Source: Tanypteryx hageni (lineage: Eukaryota > Arthropoda > Insecta > Odonata > Petaluridae). From it: DNA of 64,000 nucleotides. A program made the position numbers and the translations under genes. Position 1 is the stretch's first letter; every line of letters begins with the position of its first letter. The DNA lies in contig CM054117.1 of assembly GCA_028673005.1 (NCBI GenBank), positions 33,204,561 through 33,268,560 on the forward strand, given 5' to 3'. This document shows positions 36,501 through 45,200 of the stretch, piece by piece. The notes under the pieces are model-generated. The model was not told where the DNA came from and ran no database searches. It worked only from the letters and a program-made list of their open reading frames with translations.

Positions 36501-39500
36501 CACTGTTTCTAGGGATGCGAGGTGTTGATCTAGAGGTTTAAAAAAAATTAATTTAAATAGAAACAAAATAAAATATACAACAAAACATTTTGGAGAAATG
36601 TCATTTAATTTGTCACAGCCTTTGCATAAACGCAAGTCATTATAAATGAGACGATTATATGTCCATGTCTTCGAAAGAAACATATGCGTAAATCAAAGAT
36701 ATTTTTTCGGGGGTGCGAAAGCAGATTCTGAAAGACCAAGGGGTGCGGGGAGCTAAAAAGGTTAAGAACCACTGATTTAAAGCAATGAAATAATATTTTG
36801 CTGTCTTTCCAAATATAACATTTATTTAACTACTTATTGCTAAAGTTAAATATGTGTAACTTAACAAGATGATACAAACGGAACTTATGATGCCTACTTT
36901 CCTACTTAAATTAAATGTGATCCAGCAATTACCCATATTGGTTTTAATGGCTTTAAAATCACCGCGTATGAGTTGCTCTTTATGTTCCCCAATTTCATAA
37001 TTTAACATTATAAAATATTACAAATACATTCGAAAGAAAAACTAAATTGATCACGCGTATTTGTGCGGCAAAAACACGTGTATGTACTAGACTATATCGA
37101 ATCCGAGTCAAACAGTAGCCGTTGCAATGGCAACACTCTCGTAATGAGTAATAAAAACTGCAAAAACGCCAGTATTTACACGATATTCGAAGAAATATGA
37201 CCGGTAAGCAAATTTCTACGATAAAAATTAGATTCCTCATTCCTCTCCCCAGAGAATAGTAAAAATCCCGCTCCGATATTACATTTCTAAGATATTTTAA
37301 TGTGCACGATAAAATTAACCTGCACGATGGATTTCAGATTTCCCATATAAATCAAAGGGGAAGGGTGGTTACTGGAATCAATCTTCGCAACAAACACTAT
37401 CTTTGGGAGCTCGCTCTCAGTAGCAAGAGATTTCCACTAACATAAGTGTCGTAAGAATCGGTATATTGGTTAAAAAGTTAAGGTGGGGGGGGGGCAGACA
37501 GACACAAAGAAGAAACTATAAACCTATTTCCATTCTGGAAAGTGGACTAAAATGATCAATCAAAATAATAATTATATTATAATTTAATAATAATAATAAT
37601 TATAGTTTTATATATAAAACATTGGCAATTGAAGGGAATTGGTAGTTGATAAACTGGAATGACGCCACTTCGTTCACCAATGCCAAATATGTTATCTAAG
37701 GAAGTGGGAAAATGATTTATAGAAGTTACGCACTCGACAAAAACAATTTATAAAACTAAATGTCAAATTTAATTCGCACATTACACCGAAAAAAATAATT
37801 TTGTATTTAGGAAATTTTTATATCTTGAAAAAGTATATTTTGAAGTTTTTGAGGTCCGATGTTACTTTACCAATTTGTGTAAAATTGTATGAGATGTGTA
37901 AATAATTTAAAAATAATTTCATGCCGTAATCAGGATTCGTGGAATATTAAAGTTCAGTTGTCACATTATGAATGAATCATACTGAAAATGCCTGGCAAAT
38001 ACGAAATAAATTCAATGCAAATATATATCATCAACAGATATAGAACGGAAACAGGGAGTTTAATCATGCGCGTAGGAGTGGTTGATCAAAGAGGTCTAGC
38101 GTAAAATTAAACGGAAAATAAAGATCCTCTAGGATTTATAAGAAACAAAACTTTTGATTTTTAAAAATATATGTCTTGGTCACTTTTTCATCCACTACTA
38201 AATTCTTTGGTTAACTCTTGAAAATGAAGGGCAATATTAATCGAAAAAAATGACTGCGTATGTTCACAAGGCCAAAGAGGACATTTTATAGGCGACGAAC
38301 GACAAATTGAGTACGCCGTTTACAAGCACGTTAATGTTTACGAAGTGAAAAGGGTGGAAGAGAAAAAGGTGAAATAAAAAAAAGGAAAATAAGAGCGTTA
38401 ACGGACGAAAAACGCACCAAAAATCGTAAGTTCGCCGGATTTGCTCTAAACTAAAATTCTCACTCACTATTTACGTTCGCTTGCCAAATATACCCATCCA
38501 TTGTACTTCGTATACGTTCCTGAAAAATCCGTGTGTAAAGCTATACCGAGCAATGTGTTCTAGATGTGCCCATAGAAATACGTTATGTATTGCTCAACAT
38601 GCAACTACTTCTTGTTAGTTGCGTTATATTCAGTATCGATTCCTTTTTTCTTGCTTATAACCCCTTCAATCGACCTGAAACAATTCTTTTTTAATGCTCG
38701 GGGATCATTTCAAAACCGTGTTAATGCGAAATTGATGACTGCGCAATTCGAGGCATTTCATAAAATAAAACCTTGATCAATCGCAAACCAGTAAAGAAAG
38801 ACCGTGCGATTTGAGGGACGGGCGTAATTGGAGCGTTTTAACCGTCATATCACTCACGATTACGGGAAGAAAATGACCGAGTATGCAGCCGGAATGAAGG
38901 AACGTGTAGTATATTTGAATTTAATTGCTATTTATCCATGAAAGTTGTTTTTAGATTGTCTATTAATATAGAAGAGGTCTTCGACATAGATTTTTTGGTG
39001 GGTCAGGGAGGAAGAGAGTGCAAGAGGGCACCGATAAGGGAAGTTAGGTCGAGTCAATGGAATTCCCTTGAGAAGGTTTCTCACATTTTTAACTTAATCG
39101 AAGTCTTCGTGTATTTCACCACGGAAATGGTGAAATACACAAATAAACTATATCGCAATCGCTAGAAGATTAACAATGCCGGAAATATCACGGGAGTATT
39201 TCTTCGCTGAGCCTGATAACTAATAATTTTCCGTACTAATTGCTCGAAATGGTAGCATCTCTAGGGGGGTTTTTATTTTATCCTTTCCAACTATTTGTAT
39301 TGCCTAAAAATGGCACACTTTATTCTATCCATCTAATTCATCAGAAACCGATACTTTGTGTCAAAATTATGCAAAATTTATAATTAAACAGTTTTTTCCT
39401 GGACTTTTGTCTGGCGGCGCAGTTTTCAAGCAGGTGCAGCTGGCTGGCCGATTCCGAGCGTCATTAGCAGCGGGTCCATGACTGGCAACCGCAAAAACTT

Positions 39501-42500
39501 ATAAATAAACTGTATAACGAAGTAGTTGCGAAAATAAAACATTCGAAAACTTGTGAATTGGAGCCAAGATAGGAGGCAGTGGCTTTGCGTGGTGATGCGT
39601 AGAGGAAGGAGTGGGGGTAGATTGGCTGCCGAGGGGGAGGGGGGAGCAGCGGGGGTGGAGGGACGAGAAGTTGGGATGCGATTTCATCAAGTACAGCGGA
39701 GCCAATAAGATGAGAAACTCCGACGGCGATTCTTTGGCGCTGGTCACTCGTTGCTACTGTGGACTCGATCGAAGGTCAAATTCGCAGATTAAGTCAGCGA
39801 ATAAAGTTTGGCCTGTCAATCTTCTTCTGATAGGCTGACAATTAGAGTTCAGTCTTGGGAATTAAATTTGCCTTCCAGTCCGTAATTAGCGTCTAATCTT
39901 TGAATAAACAAGAGGTTTAGTACACAACGAGGTGTCATTTCAGCTACCATAAATGCATTGGTTAAAATTATAAGTTTTTGGCTACAAAATGGACCATGAT
40001 ACTCTTTTTTACCTTAAATAATTCTCAATATCAATTTACAAGGTATTATCATCCCCTTATAATTTGGTCATTTATTAGTTACTAGTACACCAAAATCCCA
40101 GAATGGCTTGGAACCAAGTTCTTTCCGTATAAAAGGATTTTCCATAAACCGGTATAGGGTAATGTATGTACCCATAGAATAATAGTGAAATACACAAGGA
40201 CATGAATAACTATGGAAAGTAACGATTGTTTAATTAAGATGCAGCAGCGGATCCAGAAAATGTCTTTAATGGGGGCGATATACCAGTTACATACATGTTT
40301 TCACAGTAAATGAAAAGTTATTCATTTAAATTCTATTTCATTTAATACAAATCAATTAAATTAAATAAAGATTATAATTAAATTACAGTTTACAAGTTTT
40401 ACTGGGTCGATTCGTAAATGTGAAGCTAATATTTTTTCGGTTCTGCTTCAGCTCTAGATCTAGCTCTGGATCCACCACTATTACGATGATAGATTTTAAA
40501 AACTACTGCACATAAAACAATACAAAATTATTGCACAAATATTTTATGTTTGTAGGGGCCAATTTTGAAACAATGAGGCAAATTCAAATTCTACCGCCTA
40601 GTTTTTTTCATTTCGCAAAACCGGCATTTCCGGTAAAACGGTACTACGTAAATATGGGATTTTTGTGTAATAAGTATCTTTTTCTTCAGTCACTTTTAAG
40701 GAAAGTTGAGTATTTTAGCGTAAAAAAATTCAGGAAAATTGTTCGCTAGAAAGTTCCGCGTTTTGAATGCTAGAACGATGAGTGTGATTTAATTTTTTTT
40801 AAATGGCGTCAAAATTCCGAGTCGCATGTTAATATATCCTTTTTTCTTAGTAGCAGTCGTTAATTCTGAATACACTACGATAAGGGACGTTTCCTTCTTT
40901 TTGATACGGCGAATCATATGACCTCCTGTAGCTCCGGAAAAAAAGAACAAAACGATTCGAACTAGGAAGAAGAAAGGCTTCTTTCTGATAGCGGCTTCCA
41001 CTAAAAAGTCGTAATGCCAGAAAAATGCTTACTGAAATACTAGTTGAAGTAGATATGCAGAAAATATACAATAGAGTTAAGCATTAAAATTATAAACGTC
41101 TACAGTTCATCCCACTGCATACTTTTTTGGGGAAAATGCTATAAAATCCTTAGATCATGTAAGCCCAATCACGTACTTATTGCTATCTTATAGCGCAATA
41201 AACACGCATTAAAAAGTACTCGATATAATTTTTAAAATTATTTTCTTTCCTATATTGAAGCGTAATGAATTTTAGTTCTTTTAGTCATGTAAAATTCTCT
41301 TTTGAAATGTTGTTTTTAGATAACTGAAAGATGAAGCAACTAACTGGAAATTTTTGTGTAGTTAAATATTTCACCTTGTCTTTAAAATAACTTACGATGG
41401 AGATATTCCTTCCAATTAAGACAAAGAGAATTATCTGAGAATCAAAACATTGGCACCGTTCGTAGTATTTTTTAAATAAATAATGCATCAAATATGCCAT
41501 TTAATACATTTTGTCAAAGCTCTAGGAAAAACTGCTAGCCGAAGAATTACTAACGCAAAATTAAAACGTTTACTGAAAAATACAAATAGATGAGCATGAC
41601 ACAGTTTCGTTTGTTCATGCGGAGATTTCATCGCATTGCCGCAGCTTCACTTTTCTCGCGAATCAAACGCTCTTGACTCTCTTTGACCCCAACAACAAGC
41701 GTGATTACATCGACTGGAGGCTTCGCCCTCTACGTCTGTTTAAATTCTCTTGAAGATTGGACCAACTTTCGGTCGAATTTCGAACTTAGAGAAGCGCTAA
41801 TCATTTCCCCCCTATGTTTTCCATCGACATGATTCGATGGGAGGTGGTTTCTGAAATCGTTCCATTCGTTTTGCGACGAAGTGTTGACGACAGAGGCAGC
41901 CGTTAATCCTCACCAAGCATTGCATGGCCGCAACAAGACGAGCTTAAGAAGAACACTAAATCGTTGAATATATTTACGGATCGAATTCTTATTTCGGAAT
42001 CTGCCCTTGCGATCGACGCCCGCCTGTAAAAAAGTCAGGAGCCTCGTACGCAAACAGTTATTTTCGTAGCGTACAGCCGAAACTCTTAGGAGTTTTATGG
42101 GCGTTAAATTGAGCAGTTGCTCAACTGCGACACATATCCCAGATAAAATCAAAAAAGTAAAAAATTTATAATCCTATCTATGATAACATAATGATAATGA
42201 ATATGAAAAAAAATAATTCACACCAATAAACAGTAAAAATGATATACGAACGGGAATGCTGAAAAATAAATCATTTTTGTGTATATTATTTTATAAGTTG
42301 TTAAGAAACAAAAGGAAAGCGTTTAATAAATTTCAGATCTTAGGATAGGATTAATACACTTTAATTCGATTTTTTGAGGCGGACGTTTGGCTCCTATCTG
42401 CCAGCTTAAAATCTCACAGCTTAACAAAGGGAAATTGTATTTATGGAGCGTGGGATGAGATGCTGTTACCATAAAACGCTTGACTGACCAACTTCTAAAG

Positions 42501-44371
42501 TGGCCTTGTATCTCGTAAAAATGAAACCCTAGAAAAGCAAAAAAATGTTTCATTACTTCGTATAAGATTATTGCAGATTTTAAGGCAAGCTGTTTCAGTC
42601 TTTCCTCTTAGTAACGATTAAAACTATTCTTTCGTTTCAGTTTTTCTCTTTAAATATTTCGGTTAAAAAACGAATATCCAACACAATAAATTATGATATA
42701 AAGAAACAAGTGAAGTCTTTCACTTCGGTTCATCTTCGTTTTCTTCCTAGAAGCAATTCAAATATAGTGTTCCTTCCATATAACGGCCTTAAAAATCGAA
42801 TAATAACTCGAACTTTTTAGTTAAGTATTTTTTCAGTAACATAATACTTAAATGGAAGACGTTTTATTATTTTCGTGGGACTAAACAGCATAAAAATAAT
42901 TTTTATAGTGAGTATTTTATTTTCAAAGCTCAAATATATTTCAAGATATCCTCTCAATATGTTATGTACTGTTTCCTAATAAATCTTAATTTCTTCCTCC
43001 TCGAAGAAGATTGTGGCTCCATTTCTCAAGTACAAAAGTTATGTCATTACCACAGTTTCAGGTCGATAATTTATTCAGAAGACTTGGGACTAGAAATTTT
43101 AATTTAGATATTTTATTTCAATATTTTTAATTGAAATATTACTAATATTGGTTATATAAAAATTCTAAGTTTTTCAAGGCAATAGATAATTTTCTAATGC
43201 AATTAAAATTGTAATGTCCATAAAACTATAAAAAATTAAATGTATAACTGAGTGTATTAAAACGATCAAATAGCATTTTTATTTATTCTGAGAAGAAGCA
43301 ATCGTTTACCAAATCATGAACATCGTAACAAAGGCTCTAAGATTTAGATAGCAATGTATTTTTAAATGGCCACGTGTTACATCAAGTTAGATTTGAGAAA
43401 ATTCGAAATTTCTTATTCTTATCTTTCATAGAGATATTTCCAAGTTCTCCGCATCTAAAAATTACTTCTGTGAGTTTTTATCGCTATTTTTTTTTTAATC
43501 TACCCGGCATGGCTGAATTCTTTCAACACATGTTCATCTGTGGAGGAATCTCGCGAACTCCGTGAGAATCGCTTTGTTAACATTTCCGACGCACGCTGAC
43601 TTTTTTTGAAGATGTAAATCGATAGACTGAATGATTCCAATAACCCCTCCACAATAATTACTCGCAAAGAAGGAATCATCTCTTTAAAGCATTTCACCGA
43701 AAGTTCTTACTTCGCGGATAAAATTTTAGAAACTACATTATTCCGGGAATGGATTGCACCATGAAAAAACCATTTATCCAAACTTTCATTCGCAAAATTT
43801 CGACAGTTTGAACGAGTGCTAAATTCGCATTTGGCGATAAAAAAGCAGTGGCACGGTAATCTGTTACTATGTAAGATTGATTATTATTATTTTCTAAATT
43901 AATATCGATACACGCAGTGTGACCGAAAATTATCGCGAGAAACTATTTGACGCAGCAGAATCAGACTTTAAACTACCATTTTGAATAAACCGGTGAAATA
44001 TTCTCCGGAAGAAGCGAAACAATAACACTCCGTACACACGTTATTTCGCAAACGCAGCCGCTCACCTTTCTGGTCAGGTCGGTCCTCACGAGGCACTCGA
44101 GATTCTCTCCGCAGTAGCCGTACTGTCTCGACAAGGCGGGGATTGACGGGCTGTAGCATTTCTGCCCGACGGTGCGGGCGCAGACCCTGCAGCATCCGCA
44201 GGTGTCCGGCACCAGACCTGCCGGACACTCCTTCTGGGGATTTTCGATTTTCGGGCAACCCTCCGGATCGCATTCTGCACACTCGAAGGCTTCCTGGACC
44301 TGGGCGGCCGCGCCCCCCATCCGTCCGAGGACAAGCAGCGATGCCGCGATGAAAAACAAGAGGATTTTCAT
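12281..44371 (-). CDS. IGFBP-rP1: IGFBP-related protein 1-like secreted protein (IGFBP + Kazal + Ig), complete, 4 coding exons
   Basis: Predicted 262-residue secreted protein. Exons in coding order: 44066-44371, 19525-19681, 15740-15895, 12281-12450. Junction phases are 0, 1 and 1, and every join has GT/AG sites. Residues 1-23 are a signal peptide (MKILLFFIAASLLVLG...). Residues about 30-100 are an IGFBP domain with the DTCGCCRVC motif. Residues about 105-154 are a Kazal-like domain. Residues about 158-262 are an Ig domain with cysteines in IALSCEVKG and GTYTCVAV. This order and size match IGFBP7/IGFBP-rP1 and KAZALD1 (usually about 280 residues). Family members bind insulin-like or other growth factors outside the cell; binding here is inferred. 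The first intron is 24,384 bp, the next two 3,629 and 3,289 bp. It converges on the prominin-like gene. Confidence 0.92.
12964..13071. mobile_element. MITE, pogo/Tc1-like (TA duplication)
   Basis: 108 bp. The ends CAGTCAGACCCTGATTTAGT and (reverse strand) CAGTCAAACCGAAATTTAGT are inverted repeats, flanked by TA at 12962-12963 and 13072-13073. It is related to 5267-5437. The CAGT-start termini fit pogo/Tigger-type elements. Confidence 0.75.
13160..13655 (+). repeat. Interspersed repeat R1, copy 1
   Basis: Non-coding, with related copies at 34600-35215 and 58187-58680 and split reverse copies around 57 and 62.7 kb. Diagnostic blocks are GCTGCCACCACC..., GACTATTGTTAA, TAGTAACGCTCC-like, GGCTATATCCAATATC, and the 3' block GGAGAAAGTCATGTAGTGGC. 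The open frame at 13216-13440 is a chance frame inside this repeat. Confidence 0.75.
14205..14700. repeat. Diverged tandem duplication, unit about 310 bp
   Basis: 14205-14390 and 14512-14690 share TTGCACAA(A/C)A, GGGTA(G/C)TTTA, TTTTACTCAAAAATGA, GATTTTGATTAAAATC, CTGATGTCACAAATAATACT, AAGCCATAT and GTGGCATT in the same order and orientation. Origin unknown. Confidence 0.6.
15740..15895 (-). CDS. IGFBP-rP1: IGFBP-rP1-like exon 3: N-terminal half of the Ig domain
   Basis: 156 nt, phase 1 at both ends. Acceptor TTCTAAATAG at 15896-15898, donor CCCAA|GTAAGT. It encodes (V)PIITSGPDDALGSIGQPIA, LSCEVKGFPIPDIHW and EFQSENDRYSTFGKHLP. GQPIALSCEVKGFPIPDIHW holds the first Ig cysteine and the conserved tryptophan. 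Confidence 0.92.
18740..18940 (+). repeat. Diverged dispersed repeat R4, copy 1
   Basis: It shares order and orientation with 20328-20530: AGCGATTTTG, GTAGG..AAAA, GTAGGTCA.TT.TTTC, AATTTTAATTT(C/G)CA, AAGAGTAAAAG-like, CCTTATG-like and GGAA. Much diverged and non-coding; the element class is unknown. Confidence 0.5.
19348..19453. repeat. Near-perfect 106-bp palindrome
   Basis: The outer arms ATTCAGGAAAATGAAT and ATTCATTTTCCTGAAT are exact complements. The arms continue inward (TTTAGTAAAGAAT... ATTCTTTACTAAA) with few mismatches, to a centre holding two copies of ACTTTATTAAAGTGAAT. It lies just outside the Kazal exon. Confidence 0.85.
19525..19681 (-). CDS. IGFBP-rP1: IGFBP-rP1-like exon 2: Kazal-like domain
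   Basis: 157 nt, phase 0 in and phase 1 out. Acceptor AATTCCACTAG at 19682, donor CACACAG|GTGAGT. It encodes DEPEALCSCKQPGEVCASNN, HTYETKCHMTVEAAKLPNPN and SLFLKHMGPCHT. The cysteine spacing and the VCASNNHTYETKC core are those of Kazal-like domains in IGFBP7-type proteins. Such domains are usually structural rather than active protease inhibitors. Confidence 0.92.
20104..20171. repeat. CT-rich microsatellite
   Basis: A run of TC dinucleotides interrupted by CC and TT. It creates chance open frames on the + strand that are not genes. Confidence 0.9.
20328..20530 (+). repeat. Diverged dispersed repeat R4, copy 2
   Basis: Partner of 18740-18940, with the same blocks in the same order. Non-coding. 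Confidence 0.5.
20923..21125. mobile_element. hAT-type MITE
   Basis: 203 bp with ends CAGTGTTTCTCAA and TTGATAAACACTG. It is flanked by a perfect 8-bp duplication TTGTAGGT (20915-20922 and 21126-21133). Confidence 0.88.
24462..24534. repeat. (TA)n microsatellite
   Basis: About 73 bp of uninterrupted TA. It explains the long Ile-Tyr repeats in open frames on both strands, which are not genes. A second short TA run is at 24715-24730. Confidence 0.98.
24546..24580 (+). ncRNA. Hammerhead-ribozyme-like motif (degenerate)
   Basis: GTAG (24546-24549) pairs with CTAC (24577-24580) as stem I. CTGATGA (24550-24556) and GAAA (24569-24572) match the catalytic core. GGAA/TTCC (24558-24561, 24565-24568) with a TAA loop gives stem II. 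AGCT (24572-24575) is self-complementary, as in minimal stem III hammerheads that act as dimers. One extra A (24557) separates the core from stem II, and the cleavage-site base would be T. Such motifs occur in Penelope-like elements. Activity is unproven. Confidence 0.4.
25486..25699 (-). CDS. Unexplained exon-like open frame
   Basis: 71 codons plus one base lie between a strong acceptor (TCTTTCTTCTTTTCAG at 25700) and a good donor (ACAGA|GTGAGT). The frame stays open to TAG at 25451. It begins DGSFYHKISTTNLNAIKDHR, continues KKLQLISKFKGLYRSDTNSN and later NPSNRLMMELLLRP. The composition is balanced, unlike the chance frames nearby. It is on the same strand as the surrounding IGFBP-rP1-like gene. 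Its phases (0 in, 1 out) would break that frame between exons 1 and 2, so it is not a simple cassette exon. I do not recognise the protein. It could be an exon of a nested gene, a retroposed fragment, or chance. Confidence 0.3.
27036..27300. mobile_element. hAT-type MITE, old
   Basis: Ends CAGTGGTTTTCAAACTTTTT and CCCAGTTTTGGAATCACTG are imperfect inverted repeats of the CAGTGG type. The flanking 8-mers CTCTATTG and GTGTAATA match at only four positions, so the target duplication has decayed. Confidence 0.65.
28857..28928. repeat. GA-rich microsatellite
   Basis: Interrupted GA repeats (AGAGAGAG, GGGTGAGAGA, GAGTGAGTGA). They produce chance serine/leucine-rich frames on the minus strand that are not genes. 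Confidence 0.9.
29296..29623 (+). mobile_element. tRNA-derived SINE
   Basis: 328 bp flanked by a perfect 13-bp target duplication ACGACCGTTTTGG (29283-29295 and 29624-29636). The head GGTGCCGGTGGTATAGTGTA and the B-box-like GGCACGAATCC resemble RNA polymerase III promoter boxes A and B. The body contains CCGTCCTTCGGAAGGGACGT, a block common in arthropod SINEs, and the 3' end is A-rich (CACACAAACAAACC). Same orientation as the + strand, opposite to the host gene. Confidence 0.88.
32622..32956. mobile_element. hAT-type MITE, first of an adjacent pair
   Basis: 335 bp with ends CAGGGGCCTGCAACC and GTTGAGGGGCCCTG. Flanking 8-mers TTCTAGGG (32614-32621) and GTCTAGGG (32957-32964) match at seven positions. 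Several internal GGGCGCC blocks lie near both ends. Confidence 0.82.
32965..33194. mobile_element. hAT-type MITE, second of an adjacent pair
   Basis: 230 bp with ends CAGAGGTCCGCAACTG and AGGTTGAGAATCCCTG. Flanking 8-mers GTCTAGGG (32957-32964) and GTCTTGGG (33195-33202) match at seven positions. The left 8-mer is shared with the neighbouring MITE. Confidence 0.75.
33429..33829. mobile_element. hAT-type MITE with internal tandem duplication and six TATCGATA sites
   Basis: 401 bp with ends TAGGGATACGA and (reverse strand) TAGGAATACGA. It is flanked by a perfect 8-bp duplication GTTGTAAG (33421-33428 and 33830-33837). The interior is two copies of a unit with a 198-bp period, rich in the palindrome GTATCGATAC: six TATCGATA occurrences near 33446, 33561, 33599, 33644, 33758 and 33797. 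Confidence 0.85.
34600..35215 (+). repeat. Interspersed repeat R1, copy 2 (longest)
   Basis: It starts with AAATTTCATCAAGATTCG and a GGACGGATGGGCGGACAC block, then ATACGAAGTATAGAGAAAGT. It continues like copy 1 from TTTAACATTTTTATAAAAGT to GGAGAAAGTCATGTGTTGCC and CACATCAG. Non-coding. Confidence 0.72.
36455..36774. mobile_element. hAT-type MITE (CAGTGGTTCTTAACC family)
   Basis: 320 bp with ends CAGTGGTTCTTAACCTGG and GGTTAAGAACCACTG, flanked by a perfect 8-bp duplication ATTTAAAG (36447-36454, 36775-36782). The same element is at 48372-48657. The left end also holds the hairpin GGGGTGCACGCACCCC. Confidence 0.92.
36826..37555. repeat. Interspersed repeat R2, uninterrupted copy
   Basis: It aligns with 985-1443 plus 3993-4240 and has no LINE, reading AAGATATTTTAATGTGC at 37291-37307 where the other copy carries the insertion. 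A run of about eleven G lies near 37484-37496, followed by CAGACAGACACA. Class unknown. Confidence 0.75.
44066..44371 (-). CDS. IGFBP-rP1: IGFBP-rP1-like exon 1: signal peptide and IGFBP domain
   Basis: 102 codons from ATG (44369-44371) to donor ACCAGAAAG|GTGAGC. Start context GGAAAGATGA. The signal peptide MKILLFFIAASLLVLGRMGG is followed by AAAQ, a likely cleavage zone. The mature N-terminus has 12 cysteines, including CAECDPEGCP, DTCGCCRVC (the GCGCCxxC-type IGFBP signature) and KCYSPS...YGYCGENLEC. The exon is clearly GC-richer than its surroundings. The open frame past the donor (VSGC...) is intron. Confidence 0.95.
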
Positions 44372-45200
44372 CTTTCCTCCAGTTGTTTATCGACGTCGAC
44401 CTTTTAAGAGACTTCGCGTGCTTCGGACTAAACCCGCCGAAAAAAATAACAAATAATGAAACCCCCGGTTGGCCCGCTCGTGTCGAGAGGTTCGACTTAT
44501 CTGAAGGCTCTCGTTCCCTCGGATCGGATCTTTGAGAGAGCGTTTATTTATGATGACGTTTGGTGTGGTGCAGCAGTGCACTCTGTCGTCTCACGGATTC
44601 GCCCTCCTCTCCTCTCTCGTCTTTGGCTCGCATGGCGGCGCTAGCGTCGCGAGGCTTGGGCATGTGCTGGGATGTGTGGGGGCATGTTCTTTCGTGTATA
44701 TGTGTCCGTGCGTGTGGGATAAAGGGAGGCGTGGGACGCTCGGAAAGGAAGGATGCGTAGGGCCCGTGGGTGGGGTGGAGCCTCGAAAACGTCAGAAAAA
44801 AATGAAAAACGAAAATAAAAAAATCTAAATAAGGCCCGAGCAGTAGGATGTGGGAAAAAGACCACGCGGTATGTATAGAGAGAAAGAGAGAGAGAAAGAG
44901 AGAAGGGAAAAGATGGAGATAGCCGGGAGTCCAAGCAAAACATTCTGAAAGGGACTCCGCCTCTCTACTCCGCCCATGACTCTTCTTCTTTTCGGTCGGA
45001 AAATAAGAGCGATAGGAGTTGGCGCATGAAGAAAAGTGACTCTTGTGTTTGTCGTCGCCGGGTTTATTCCCATCGTACCGCTCGTTAATGCGTCCTTTAT
45101 TTTCGGTGAGATTTGTGGAAACGGGATATGCTTAAGGAGCATCTCTCCTGCGCACACGTCCTGCCCCTTCTCCCGCTAGCCGCCGATTTTCGTGATTTGC
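44372..45200 (-). promoter_or_regulatory. 5' UTR and probable promoter region of the IGFBP-rP1-like gene
   Basis: GC-richer sequence than average for the window, directly upstream of the start codon. On the minus strand CATAAATAAACG (44542-44553) is the only TATA-like motif I see, with TCAGATA downstream, but their spacing (about 50 nt) is too wide for a standard TATA-initiator pair. The transcription start is not determined. A GA-rich tract lies at 44878-44910. Confidence 0.4.

Larger units (their letters stand above)
19682..44065 (-). other. Intron 1 of the IGFBP-rP1-like gene (24.4 kb)
   Basis: No convincing host exon is seen apart from the unexplained exon-like frame at 25486-25699. It carries at least six hAT-type MITEs, one SINE, copies of R1 and R2, TA and GA microsatellites and a hammerhead-like motif. 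GC-richer unique stretches near 30.5-31.2, 39.4-39.9 and 41.6-42.1 kb show no coding features. They could be regulatory, but nothing in the sequence proves it. Confidence 0.7.

Noticed and set aside
43968..44352. Several frames overlapping the IGFBP exon on both strands
   Set aside because: Shadow frames of a GC-rich true exon. Only the minus-strand frame from 44371 has a signal peptide and the cysteine pattern.
44500..44555. TATA box plus initiator for the IGFBP-rP1-like gene
   Set aside because: The spacing between the TATA-like motif and TCAGATA is about 50 nt, too long for a standard pair.
44532..44943. Frames upstream of the IGFBP-rP1-like gene
   Set aside because: Low-complexity (GT, GA) composition, overlapping probable promoter sequence on the other strand.
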